Source of the DNA: JAJDTR01 sp965220415
GTDB taxonomy: Bacteria > Poribacteria > WGA-4E > JAJDTR01
Assembly (NCBI GenBank): GCA_965220415.1
Contig: OZ244829.1
Coordinates: forward strand, 5,890,001 to 5,954,000
Reading direction: 5' to 3'
Length of the DNA stretch: 64,000 bases
Positions 9,109 to 18,040 of the stretch are shown piece after piece; the stretch's first letter is position 1, and each line of letters begins with the position of its first letter. Made by a program: the position numbers and the translations under genes. Under the pieces are notes generated by a model, which saw nothing but the letters and a program-made list of their open reading frames with translations, did not search any database and had not been told where the DNA came from.

Positions 9109-10911
9109 CTAACCCACTTCCTGTCCCTTATACTGAAGTTGATAAAGCCGATAATAGACACCACGCTTTTGTAGAAGCTCATTATGCGTTCCCATTTCAC
9201 GAATCCTTCCCTTATGCATTACAATAATTTTGTCGGCGTTCTGAATGGTCGAAAGTCGATGGGCAATCACAATCGACGTGCGATTTCTCATAAGGCGGCT
9301 TAACGCATCTTGGATTAGGAGTTCCGTTTCGGTATCAACGCTTGATGTCGCTTCGTCGAGAATCAGAATATCAGGATTGGAAGCCAACGCTCGCGCAAAA
9401 GCGACCAACTGCTTTTGGCCGACTGACAAGCCGCTTCCGCCTTCCTGAATTCTTGTGTCATAGCCGTCTGCCATTCTCTGCACGAATTTGTCGAGGTGTA
9501 CCTCTGTCGCGGCTGCAATCACCTGTTCACGGGTAATGTCCTCGTTCCCAAGCCGGATGTTTTCCTCAACGCTGTCGGAAAACAGGAAGATATTCTGCTG
9601 CACGATACTAATGGCGCGCCGCAAATCTTTCAGACGCATTTCGTTGATGTCCGCTCCATCAATCATGATTGTGCCCTCGTTGGGTTCATAAAAGCGGCAT
9701 AGGAGATTAATGATTGTCGTTTTGCCTGAACCCGTCTGCCCAACAATGGCGACCTTTTCGCCCGGCTCGACCCTGAAGGAAACATCATGCAGCACGAAAT
9801 CATCCCTTTGATATGCAAACCGGACATTTTGGAGTTCGATCTGACCGGTGAATTGGTTGATTCTCTTGGGTGTAGCGGAATCAACGATAGTCGGTTCTGT
9901 ATCCAACAGTTCAAAAATTCGCTCGGAAGATGCCATAGCGGTTTGAAAAATCGTGTACTGTTCGCTCAATTCACGAATGGGCCAAAAGAAACGTTGTGCG
10001 TATTGAATGAAGGCAACGAGTACACCGAAAGAAAGAGCGTTTTGAAGAATCTGGCCGCCCCCGTACCACACGATTATCGCGGTTGCAAGTGATCCTACCA
10101 CTTCAATGAGTGGGAAAAACATTGAAAAATAGATAGCAGTCTTTAGGTTTGCGCGCAAATATGCCTGGTTCCGCTCATCAAATTTGAGAAAGCTACGCCG
10201 TTCCTGCGCGAAGAGTTGCACTGTTGTCATCCCGAGGATGTGTTCGTTCAGGAAGGCGTTGATCCGGGCTAGATGTTTGCGTTGATCTCGAAACGCTCGG
10301 CGGGAGTAGATTTGATAAATTGTCGTTGCCGTGAAAATGATAGGCAGAACCGTCAAGGTCACTAGTGCAAGTTTCCAATTCATCATTAGCATCATTACCA
10401 TGATGCCAATTACAGTCAACAGATTTGCGAAAATCGCGATTACGCCTGATGTGAATAGTTCGTTGAGAACCTGAACATCGCCCATCACGCGGGTCATCAA
10501 TCGCCCAACGGGGTTTCGATCGAAGTAATTTACATCGAGCCGTTGCAGATGGGAGAAGATTTGCGCCCGAATGTCATGCATGATTCTTTGTCCAAGCATC
10601 TGCATCCTATACTCATTCACATACCTGAGCACCAGTTCAGCAACCATAGCCGTAATCATGAAAAGAGCGATAAACTGCAAACCGTCCAGATTTCGCGGCT
10701 GAATGTGCCGATCAATCGCAATTTTTAGAAGGTACGGTATCGCCAACTGGGCGAGCATTACACCGACCACGAGAAACACTAGCAACACAACCTCGACACG
10801 ATACGGTTTCATATAGGCAACCAACCGCCTCATCAGCACGCTATCATAGATCTTGCCAAGGTCCTGTTCCTCTTCGCTATATTCGTGTAGCTGACCGCCC
10901 ATGCCAAACAC
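9109..10911 (-). CDS. ABC exporter half-transporter (catalytic-Glu subunit)
   Basis: A 600-residue fusion of a six-helix ABC exporter membrane domain (residues about 30-330) and an ATPase domain (about 360-590). Walker A is GQTGSGKTT and Walker B ILILDEATSSVD with the catalytic Glu, but the signature is LSVGQKQ instead of LSGGQ. The neighbouring exporter gene has the opposite defects, so the two form a heterodimer with one degenerate and one active ATP site, as in TM287/288 or LmrCD. Such pairs export lipids, drugs or peptides; the cargo is unknown. It follows its partner after about 60 bases on the same strand. Confidence 0.88.
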   Translation of the reverse strand: MFGMGGQLHEYSEEEQDLGKIYDSVLMRRLVAYMKPYRVEVVLLVFLVVGVMLAQLAIPYLLKIAIDRHIQPRNLDGLQFIALFMITAMVAELVLRYVNEYRMQMLGQRIMHDIRAQIFSHLQRLDVNYFDRNPVGRLMTRVMGDVQVLNELFTSGVIAIFANLLTVIGIMVMMLMMNWKLALVTLTVLPIIFTATTIYQIYSRRAFRDQRKHLARINAFLNEHILGMTTVQLFAQERRSFLKFDERNQAYLRANLKTAIYFSMFFPLIEVVGSLATAIIVWYGGGQILQNALSFGVLVAFIQYAQRFFWPIRELSEQYTIFQTAMASSERIFELLDTEPTIVDSATPKRINQFTGQIELQNVRFAYQRDDFVLHDVSFRVEPGEKVAIVGQTGSGKTTIINLLCRFYEPNEGTIMIDGADINEMRLKDLRRAISIVQQNIFLFSDSVEENIRLGNEDITREQVIAAATEVHLDKFVQRMADGYDTRIQEGGSGLSVGQKQLVAFARALASNPDILILDEATSSVDTETELLIQDALSRLMRNRTSIVIAHRLSTIQNADKIIVMHKGRIREMGTHNELLQKRGVYYRLYQLQYKGQEVG

Positions 10912-10974
10912 GGCAAATCCTCCGTATGAATACTATAATTATCAATCGTAATGGAGCCGAAGGTCTCGGGCTCC

Positions 10975-12717
10975 TCAAAGTCCTTCCAGTTCCTCTTGCA
11001 GCAACTGTCTCTCATGAATTCCCGCGTATATACCCTTACGCGCTATCAATTCTTCGTGAGTTCCACGCTCCACAATTTCACCGTCATTCAAAACGATGAT
11101 GAGATCTGCTGCTTTGACCGTCGAAATCCGATGCGAAATGATGAGTGTCGTCCGATTCGCCATGATTCCCCTGAGACGTGCCAAGATAGTGTCCTCAGTG
11201 TGCGTGTCAACGCTTGCAAAAGCATCATCCAGAATTAGGATGCGCGGGTTAACCAGTATAGCGCGAGCCAACGCGGTGCGTTGTTTCTGTCCGCCCGAGA
11301 TAGTAATTCCGCGCTCGCCCAAGAACGTCTCCAATCCATCCGGAAACTCCTCTATCTGTTCTAACAGATCGGCGGCGTGGGCAGCGTCTCTGATTTTAAT
11401 CTCGCCCGCGTCTTCATCGCCAAACGCTATGTTGCTACGCAAAAAATCGGCGAAAAGGTACGGTTCCTGTGATACTACTCCGATGTGTGAGCGAAGCACG
11501 TTAAGGGGAATATCTTGAATATCTACTCCATCAACGAAGATTGTTCCGGGGTCGGCTTTATAAATTCGCGGAATTAAGTTTACGAGGGTTGTCTTGCCGC
11601 AACCGGTTGGTCCAACGATAGCAACCGTCATACCGGGTTCAATCTTGAGGTTAATGTCCTTTAGAACGTGCGTACCGTCTTGATAGGTGAAATTAAGGTG
11701 TCGCAACTCGATTGCCCCTTGGATTGTTTGGATATCCCGGTTGACAGTTTCGTTATCGACTATGTCCGGTTTTTCATCAAGAATCCTTGCAATTCGTTTC
11801 ATGGAGGCAGCGCCACGTTCGAACGAGTTCACGACAAACCCGAGCATAATCATCGGCCGTATCAGCATTGTCAAATAAGCGCTAAAGGATACAAAATCAC
11901 CGAGCGTAATCCGCCCATCAACGACACGCGCCCCGCCTAACCATAAAAGGACAACACCGCCAATCGCGGGCAGAAAACTAAATACCGGAAAAAAGAACGC
12001 CATCAGTCGTATTTGCCTCCGGTTCCGGCTTACAAAGGTCTCGTTGAATTCTTGGAATCGCGTTTTCTGAGCGCCCTCAAGGGTGTATGCTTTTACCACG
12101 CGCACGCCTGTTAAGTTCTCCTGTACCGCCGTATTCATATCTGAGAACCCTTCTTGGATTTTCTCATGACTTTTGTGGATTCGCGTACCGAGTTCTCGGA
12201 TCAATACCGCGAGTACCGGATAAGGGAGTAGTGCATATAGTGTTAGGGTGACATCAATATTCAACATGATAATCAGGGCGAAACCGAAAAACACAATTGC
12301 GTCAAGCGTAAACGAGATTGATGAACTCAACATCATTCGAACAGCGTTCATGTCGCTCGTTGCTCGCGCCATCAAATCTCCCGTTTGAACGCGGTTGTAG
12401 TAGCTTGCCGAGAGTGTCTGCAAATGTGAAAAGAAATCGCTGCGCAGGTAGCATTCGGTTCTTCTGGCAACACTCTGGATGGTCTTCCGTTGCGCAAATC
12501 GTATGACGCCGCCAACCAGCGCAACTCCGAAGATTAGGAGAGCATAAAACAAGATTTTCCGCGGGGTGATGGACCTTTCCAAGTCGTCAATGGTCCACTT
12601 TAAGATTTTGGGGCTGATAAGCAGGATGGCGTTCGTGATAAGAACGGAAATTAGGCTGATTATTACAGCGAATCTATGGCGGGCAATGTACTTTTTGAGG
12701 CGTAATAAACTGCGAAT
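10975..12717 (-). CDS. ABC exporter half-transporter (degenerate-site subunit); start uncertain
   Basis: Partner of the downstream exporter gene. The ATPase domain has Walker A GPTGCGKTT, an intact signature ISGGQKQR and Walker B ILILDDAFASVD, in which Asp replaces the catalytic Glu. The first in-frame conventional start is a TTG at 12582, but this would delete the first transmembrane helix. The frame stays open and clearly coding upstream (RLKKYIARHRFAV, then a hydrophobic span) as far as a stop at 12724-12726. No ATG, GTG or TTG occurs there. An ATT at 12715-12717, about seven bases after GGGAGTGA, is the best-placed initiation codon; a small frameshift at the 5' end is the alternative. Confidence 0.8.
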   Translation of the reverse strand: MRSLLRLKKYIARHRFAVIISLISVLITNAILLISPKILKWTIDDLERSITPRKILFYALLIFGVALVGGVIRFAQRKTIQSVARRTECYLRSDFFSHLQTLSASYYNRVQTGDLMARATSDMNAVRMMLSSSISFTLDAIVFFGFALIIMLNIDVTLTLYALLPYPVLAVLIRELGTRIHKSHEKIQEGFSDMNTAVQENLTGVRVVKAYTLEGAQKTRFQEFNETFVSRNRRQIRLMAFFFPVFSFLPAIGGVVLLWLGGARVVDGRITLGDFVSFSAYLTMLIRPMIMLGFVVNSFERGAASMKRIARILDEKPDIVDNETVNRDIQTIQGAIELRHLNFTYQDGTHVLKDINLKIEPGMTVAIVGPTGCGKTTLVNLIPRIYKADPGTIFVDGVDIQDIPLNVLRSHIGVVSQEPYLFADFLRSNIAFGDEDAGEIKIRDAAHAADLLEQIEEFPDGLETFLGERGITISGGQKQRTALARAILVNPRILILDDAFASVDTHTEDTILARLRGIMANRTTLIISHRISTVKAADLIIVLNDGEIVERGTHEELIARKGIYAGIHERQLLQEELEGL

Positions 12718-12835
12718 GTGAACTCACTCCCTTCTTACGCATCGGAAAACGATTTCGTTATACTTTGCGTTGGGTATTGTTGCGCTTTCTTTCCCGGTAA
12801 TTACTGTTTGTAATAGTGATTGTAGGGTGGGCAGG

Positions 12836-12871
12836 GGATCTCTATCGCACTCGCTATTCACTCGTTTGATC
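12836..12871 (+). repeat. 36 bp GATC-bounded element
   Basis: Exactly 36 bases from GGATCTCTATCGC to TTTGATC, inserted after GTAGGGTGGGCA of a family ii REP-like palindrome. See the finding on this element. Confidence 0.8.
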
Positions 12872-12945
12872 CCACCATTCCGATCAGTTTGGGATAAATG
12901 GTTGGCTCCCCTGGCGCGCAACGTGACCGCATTGATGGTGGGCAG

Positions 12946-13018
12946 GGGATTTCTATCGGGATCTACTATCGCCTTCACTATTCGTTCAGTTGATCACTCC
13001 TTATCCAGTCGTTTGATC
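12946..13018 (+). repeat. Composite (nested) 36 bp element
   Basis: About 73 bases. Begins GGATTTCTATCG, restarts as GGATCTACTATCGC, contains an internal TTGATC and ends TTTGATC followed by CCACCCTAC, the right arm of the REP-like palindrome. It reads as one element copy placed within another. Confidence 0.65.
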
Positions 13019-13148
13019 CCACCCTACAACTACCGCCAGACGCTTGAAAATACGCAATTTCCAGCGGTGTGTAGTATAGATCGAAATGTACGCGCGAGAT
13101 GATCGCCCATCGGAAAGCCGGGCAACCACATAAACGCGACAGGTAGTT

Positions 13149-14264
13149 TCACCGAATTGCCTGTTCGGTGTCACGATTGAAGAAATGGATCCGCTCTGTC
13201 ACAAACGCCATATTGAGCGTTTGCCCAATCTTGACACTGAGGGTCGCCGGTGCTCGCGCCCTTAGAATGAGATTGCCATCGTGCTCATTCTTTCCAATTA
13301 TCAGCTCAACAATGGTTTCCGCGCCCAAGGGTTCAAAACTATAGACTTCCAAAGCTGTGGTACCGGGTATCGCTTGGTGATCCAGAACCACATCTTCAGG
13401 TCTCACGCCGAGAACAACGCCCGCATCCTTCGTCAATTCAGTTAATCTGTGAACAACTGTTGCGTCCGTAATCTCGAATTGAACGCTGCTTGTCAATCTC
13501 CCGAAGAGCCGGTCTCCATCGGCAAGGAGGTCGCACGGCAGCAGATTCATGCTCGGGTTGCCGACAAAGCCGGCAACAAAAAGATTGGCAGGTGAGTTGT
13601 AAATGTCCATCGGTGTGCCAACCTGCTGAATACGCCCCTCGTCTAGCACAGCCACTCGATCCGCCATTGACATCGCTTCAATCTGGTCATGTGTAACGTA
13701 CAACGTCGTCGTGCCCAACTGTCGATGCCGCCACTTTATCTCGGCGCGCATCTCGCCCCGAAGTTTCGCATCCAAATTGGAGATCGGTTCGTCCATCAGG
13801 AACAATCTCGGACGGCGAACCATGGCTCTCCCCAGCCCTACGCGCTGTGTTTCACCTCCGCTCAATTGGCCGGGTTTTCGCTCCAAAAGGGGTTCGATAT
13901 GCAGCATACCGGCAACCTCCTTAACGCGCTTCTCAATTTCATCAGCGGGTAGTTTGCGCGGGTGTAGAGGGAATGCCATGTTTTCGTAGACGGTGAGATG
14001 CGGATAGAGAATGTGGGACTGAAACACAAAGGCGACATCCCGCTCGGCAGGTGTAAGATTATCAATTCGTTGACTATCGAAAAAAATTGCGCCTTCGTCG
14101 GGGCGCTCAAGCCCTGCAACGCAGCGTAACGCCGTGGTTTTGCCTGCTCCGGTTTGGCCAAGCAATACGAAGAATTCCTGATCAGCGATGTCGAGATTGA
14201 TGTTGTCAAGCGCATTAACGTCGCCGAAGCGCTTTGTCAGGTTTTCCAGCTTTACGGATGTCAT
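13149..14264 (-). CDS. Sugar ABC importer ATPase, MalK/UgpC type
   Basis: A 371-residue ATPase: ABC domain (about 1-235) with Walker A GQTGAGKTT, signature LSGGETQRVGLGRAM and Walker B FLMDEPISNLD, then the OB-fold regulatory domain typical of the MalK family (GVRPEDV near residue 290). The second residue after LSGG is Glu instead of Gln, a modest deviation. It would power uptake of a sugar or sugar-phosphate with the two permeases and binding protein encoded upstream on the same strand, from which it is separated by 1.3 kb of repeat-rich DNA, so it may have its own promoter. Confidence 0.88.
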   Translation of the reverse strand: MTSVKLENLTKRFGDVNALDNINLDIADQEFFVLLGQTGAGKTTALRCVAGLERPDEGAIFFDSQRIDNLTPAERDVAFVFQSHILYPHLTVYENMAFPLHPRKLPADEIEKRVKEVAGMLHIEPLLERKPGQLSGGETQRVGLGRAMVRRPRLFLMDEPISNLDAKLRGEMRAEIKWRHRQLGTTTLYVTHDQIEAMSMADRVAVLDEGRIQQVGTPMDIYNSPANLFVAGFVGNPSMNLLPCDLLADGDRLFGRLTSSVQFEITDATVVHRLTELTKDAGVVLGVRPEDVVLDHQAIPGTTALEVYSFEPLGAETIVELIIGKNEHDGNLILRARAPATLSVKIGQTLNMAFVTERIHFFNRDTEQAIR

Positions 14265-15555
14265 AGTAAATTCAATAGGACTTACGCAAGTTGCCCCGAT
14301 TCATGGAAAGGAATAAAGTAATGCGTAATGCGTAATACGTAAAAAGATCAATTTCGATCAAGTCTTTCCAAAGCGGGGCAAGGGAATCTATATCGCAGGA
14401 TTAGCTATCGCGGGAGATTTGCTATAAGGATTAGCTATCGCGTTCGTTGTCCACTCACTTGATCGCTCATTATTCATTCGCTTGATTGTTCAGTTGCTCG
14501 CTCCCTATCCAGTCGCTTGATCGGATTTTCACGGATTAACGGATTATATGTCTTATGTTGAGTAAAATTGAGCTTGTTTCCTCGACAATTATGGTTTCTA
14601 ATACGACTTACGCGACACTAGCAGGTCGCGAATCGGAGATGGAATCTCTGTCGCTTGATAACATGCTCAAAAGCCATCAATGTGGTTGACGGAGTGCGTG
14701 ACGGCAAGCAGAAGCCGGGGGCGGTATAAAGTGACGTTGTCGAGATCAGAGCGAACTTTTTTGACAAGCTCTGAAATTGCGCTTGAAGCCTTACCGGGCG
14801 TGGCTTGAAGCCGTGCGCGACACACTCCGTTAAAGTCCGCTAAAGTCCGCGCACATATTTGACCCTCCTTTTTGAGGAACGCTTGGATAGCGGGTTAGAA
14901 AGTAATGATGCGTCTATAATTTTGCCGGGCTCAATAGGTTTCCACATTCGGTCGTCTCTGTCTGAATGAACGCTTGGATTTCCGCTTGCTGCGCGCCGCT
15001 GTTTCTCATTCAACCGATACAGTGAAAAGAGATGCTAGCGGAGCGCTGATTGATACGGCGTGTTAGCATTTTCTGAAATAGAGAATTCCTCTGCCGGAGC
15101 GGGTTCTCGGGAATCGTGATGCTAACAAAATGCTAACAGAAAAAAGAGATCCGCCACCATGACGTTTTGCCATAGTCCGTTATAATATACAACATACATG
15201 TTAAGTTGTCAATCTACTATTCACGAGTTGCGGGAGGGAAGAAAAGTTGACTAACGGTAGTTATCATGGTGTAGCCAAAATGTACGCCCCAGTCGACGCC
15301 CATCAAGGAATATCGGAGCAAGCCCTTGACTCAGGAAGTGAAGCAATTCAACCAGAAGTTGACAACACAAAGTGGTTGCCAATGAGCATATCGTCAGACG
15401 GTGTAAGATTTCTCGTATCACCAAAGGCATTCCTCGACAAGGCATCAAATAGTATAGCTATTCTAATCAGAAAGACTACCGTACCTAACAAAGAGCTATT
15501 TTGGAAAGATGTCTAATGAAAACACTATATGCACTATTATTCAAACGAAATGGTA
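14265..15555. other. Repeat-rich intergenic region, 1.3 kb
   Basis: Contains a nested cluster of 36 bp elements (14383-14522), the ends of a GGGGCAAG-type repeat, and on the minus strand an open but startless stretch of about 73 codons near 14641-14896. On the plus strand an 89-codon frame (15247-15516) opens with TTG after GGGAGGG; I recognise no family and consider it doubtful. A 31-base repeat shared with 29372-29402 ends the region. Confidence 0.45.
14383..14522 (+). repeat. Nested cluster of 36 bp elements
   Basis: About 140 bases built of repeated GGATTAGCTATCGC and TCGCTTGATC modules, with several internal TTGATC ends. It is the longest composite of the element in the window and follows GCGGGGCAAG, the arm of another dispersed repeat. 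Confidence 0.6.
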
Positions 15556-15556
15556 T
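15526..15556 (+). repeat. 31-base dispersed repeat, copy 1
   Basis: TATATGCACTATTATTCAA followed by rCGAAATGGTAT recurs at 29372-29402 with one visible difference. Here it overlaps the 3' end of the permease gene. Confidence 0.55.
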
Positions 15557-16725
15557 TACTTCTTTACTGCTCCAAAGGTGACGCCGCGTAAGAGATGTTG
15601 CCTCATCAAGAACGTAAACACCGCAACCGGCAATAAAAATACAAATGTTGCCGCCGCAATTTTACCCCAATCCACTCCGCCCGATCCCGTTGCGCTCGTG
15701 ATTGATGGCGGCGCGGTTACAGCCTTGCCACCCACCTCGGTCAAGACTAGCGCAAATGCAAATTCATTCCATGCGGTGATGAGACAGAATACTGCGGTCG
15801 CGGCAATTCCGGTTACGGATTGAGGAAGAACGACCTTGATGAAGGTTTGGAAGCGGGTGTATCCATCGACAAGAGCCGCATCTTCGTACTCTTTCGGAAT
15901 CTCATCTATGAAACCCTTCATTAACCACACGGCAAAGGACACATTGAAGGTGGTATACAGTAAGATAAGCCCGGCGTGTGTGTCGCGCAACCCGAGCGCG
16001 CTGTACATCAAATAGATAGGAATTACCACCACCACTGGCGGTAGCATACGCGTGCTAAGAATGAAAAAGAGCAAATCCTCTTTGCCCGCTACTTTGAATC
16101 GCGAAAATGCATAAGCGGTAAATGTTCCGAGACCAACCGCGAGGATGGTACTGCCGACTCCGACAATGAGACTGTTTAACAACTGGTGGAAATACTTTGA
16201 TCCACCGCCAGCCAAAGATATACAGATGGCAACTAGCGCAAAGACCGAAACACTGACGAAGCCGAAACGCATCTGGCGCTCTTTTGCTACGGCTTTGGAA
16301 ATCAACCAGTACGCCACTCCTATGTAGACTGCCATCAGTAAAAAGTGGAAATTCTGCGAGGAAACAGTAATGTAGAGACAGGAGAGCGCCACTAGACCGT
16401 TTAAGGACAGTGCGGCGTGTTGCCCGATAGTTGAAGCCTGAAATCTTGACCACAGCCGCTCCGGCAGCGCGAAGAGGAGAGCGCCAGCCAGCGCCTCGAG
16501 CAGGAAAACATAAACCGTTCCGGGCACTTCGGTCGGCATCAATTTCCGATAATTGTCTAGCGTCAACCGGAATAGAAACTTAGGCACCTTCGTCACAATA
16601 TCGCCCGGCGCCTTGAGGGAGGTGGCAACAATCCAGTAGATTGGTATGAGATAGATGACGACCGCAATCCCAATCAGAGCGAGTGCGACGAAATGCCCCG
16701 GATTCCTCTGCTCTGTATTTCTCAT
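15556..16725 (-). CDS. Sugar ABC importer permease, MalG type, with internal insertion
   Basis: This inner-membrane permease is 389 residues, about 110 longer than usual MalG-type subunits. The N-terminal helix and WIVATSLKAPGDI opening, the PPVVVVIPIYLM segment and the EAA coupling loop (KEYEDAALVDGYTRFQ) are all normal. The additional residues lie between the conserved LDNYRKL and the LLNSLIVGVGST helix (about residues 55-165) and appear to add three or four hydrophobic spans. It pairs with the MalF-type permease about 340 bases upstream. A normal-length open frame throughout argues that the insertion is real and not an assembly artefact. Confidence 0.85.
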   Translation of the reverse strand: MRNTEQRNPGHFVALALIGIAVVIYLIPIYWIVATSLKAPGDIVTKVPKFLFRLTLDNYRKLMPTEVPGTVYVFLLEALAGALLFALPERLWSRFQASTIGQHAALSLNGLVALSCLYITVSSQNFHFLLMAVYIGVAYWLISKAVAKERQMRFGFVSVSVFALVAICISLAGGGSKYFHQLLNSLIVGVGSTILAVGLGTFTAYAFSRFKVAGKEDLLFFILSTRMLPPVVVVIPIYLMYSALGLRDTHAGLILLYTTFNVSFAVWLMKGFIDEIPKEYEDAALVDGYTRFQTFIKVVLPQSVTGIAATAVFCLITAWNEFAFALVLTEVGGKAVTAPPSITSATGSGGVDWGKIAAATFVFLLPVAVFTFLMRQHLLRGVTFGAVKK

Positions 16726-16902
16726 AATTTATCTTACCTTCCGCATAATAGACTTGTGCAATCTCGAATTTTCGCATACCAACTCTTGGGGTATATATCC
16801 GCAAACGAGCAAAAATCACCAAGGTACTACCGTGATCCGATTGATTGACCGGTTTTGCCCTTCCATCATCAACTTCATTGCTCTCAAGTAACACTCGACA
16901 TT

Positions 16903-16968
16903 GCACTCCGCTGGAGTGCAGACGCGAGGAGGAATCGTGTTCTATTGACATAGCACTCCGCTGGAGTG
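16903..16968 (+). repeat. Pair of GCACTCC-GC-TGGAGTGC palindromes (empty-site reference)
   Basis: Two copies of the 17-base palindrome (16903-16919 and 16953-16968) joined by a GAGGAGGAATCGTGTTC-containing spacer ending ATTGACAT. The same spacer occurs at 36229-36260, where a 36 bp element replaces the left half of the second palindrome. Confidence 0.7.
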
Positions 16969-16972
16969 AAAA

Positions 16973-17030
16973 AGGAGTGTTACTTGCGGAAAGCATTATT
17001 CCGCTAGGGATAATAGGGTGCTACCAATAA
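16973..17030 (+). repeat. 60-base dispersed repeat with TTATTCC hairpin
   Basis: Second copy of the repeat at 8895-8951 and 36361-36420: GAGTGTTACTTGC, then TTATTCC and GGGATAA arms. It lies between the two sugar permease genes, just past the 3' end of the upstream one. Confidence 0.6.
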
Positions 17031-17068
17031 ATTCTGTAAACCCGGGAAATAGGTGCGAAGAGTAGGCT

Positions 17069-17974
17069 TTATGTTTCCGCCTTGACTTTATTCAAATATT
17101 TCACGTAGATATTGCTTAGTGCGACAATGATGATTAGGAGGATATACGCCATTGCGCACGCCTTGCCGGTGTTGTAGTTCCGAAATGCCAACTTATAGAG
17201 ATTCATAGACACCGTTTCCGTAGCCGTCCCGGGTCCGCCTTCTCTGGTGAGCACATACACGATGTCAAACATCTTGAACGCATCCATAGTCCGAAATAGC
17301 AGGGCAATAAGTAAAAGCGGTGAAACCAGCGGTAACGTTATCCATCGAAACTTGAACCAACTTGAGGCGCGGTCGACATCCGCGGCTTCGTAAAGATATT
17401 TCGGGACAGCAGACAACCCCGCCAAAGCGATTAGCATCATGAACGGAGACCACATCCAAGTATCGACAATGACAACGGCAATCATGGCGATCTTGGGATT
17501 GGTTGTCCAACCGATAGGTGCATTTAACAACGGGCTTAGGAAAAAATTCAGTAGTCCGGAACCGTCCGAGGCAAGGATGAATCGCCAGAATAGTCCGACA
17601 ACAACGGGCGAGAGCATCATCGGCAACAGTAGAAGTGTGGTGATTAAGCCCTTGTTGCGAAATTCACGATTGAGTAGTAACGCCAATCCGAAGCCGATGA
17701 AGAATTGAGCGGTAACGGCGAGAATAACGAAATAAGCGGTCGTCTGGAAATATCCCCATATTTCCGGATCCGAAAGCAGGCGGGCATAATTCTGAACCCC
17801 GATGAACTTCGGCGGACGGCCAGGCATGGAGGCTTTGTATCGGTGAAAACTTAGGTAAAGCGACCAAAGAAGTGGAAAGATGTTCATCAAAATGAGTAAG
17901 ATCATCGTCGGCATGATGAACATCATCTTGATTTGGTAATCGCTTAATCCGCGTGAAAAACGGGTGGATGGCAT
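17069..17974 (-). CDS. Sugar ABC importer permease, MalF type
   Basis: A 301-residue permease with six predicted membrane spans. The N-terminal helix (FIMPTMILLILMNIFPLLWS) is followed by the YKASMPGRPPKFIGVQNYARLL periplasmic segment and the EAA coupling loop YEAADVDRASSWFKFRWITLP, with conserved Gly/Ala positions of MalF-type subunits. It couples to the MalK-like ATPase through that loop. The gene starts 66 bases downstream of the binding-protein gene stop, behind a hairpin that could reduce read-through. Confidence 0.88.
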   Translation of the reverse strand: MPSTRFSRGLSDYQIKMMFIMPTMILLILMNIFPLLWSLYLSFHRYKASMPGRPPKFIGVQNYARLLSDPEIWGYFQTTAYFVILAVTAQFFIGFGLALLLNREFRNKGLITTLLLLPMMLSPVVVGLFWRFILASDGSGLLNFFLSPLLNAPIGWTTNPKIAMIAVVIVDTWMWSPFMMLIALAGLSAVPKYLYEAADVDRASSWFKFRWITLPLVSPLLLIALLFRTMDAFKMFDIVYVLTREGGPGTATETVSMNLYKLAFRNYNTGKACAMAYILLIIIVALSNIYVKYLNKVKAET

Positions 17975-17994
17975 CTATGTCCCAGATAATAGAA

Positions 17995-18016
17995 AAGGGC
18001 AGAGGGGGCTGCCCTT
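17995..18016 (-). terminator. Hairpin between binding-protein and permease genes (attenuator)
   Basis: AAGGGCAG and CTGCCCTT form a perfect 8 bp stem with a six-base loop. On the transcribed minus strand it is followed by TTTTCT. Placed directly after the binding-protein gene, it would give more binding protein than permease, as intergenic hairpins do in other sugar ABC operons. Confidence 0.6.
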
Positions 18017-18040
18017 AACAGTATGTCCGTGATTCCGAAT

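Larger units (their letters stand above)
12718..13148. other. Intergenic with REP palindrome carrying 36 bp elements
   Basis: Holds a GTAGGGTGGGCA/CCCACCCTAC palindromic repeat whose two arms (12822 and 13027) are separated by 36 bp elements, one simple and one composite, plus about 65 bases of unrelated DNA. No gene is seen. Confidence 0.6.

Noticed and set aside
14641..14896. About 73-codon minus-strand open stretch
   Set aside because: Protein-like in parts but startless at its 5' end and unrecognised; could be a gene remnant, evidence too thin.
15247..15516. 89-codon plus-strand frame with TTG start
   Set aside because: A purine-rich tract precedes it, but no family, and the opposite strand has a comparable frame; left as doubtful.
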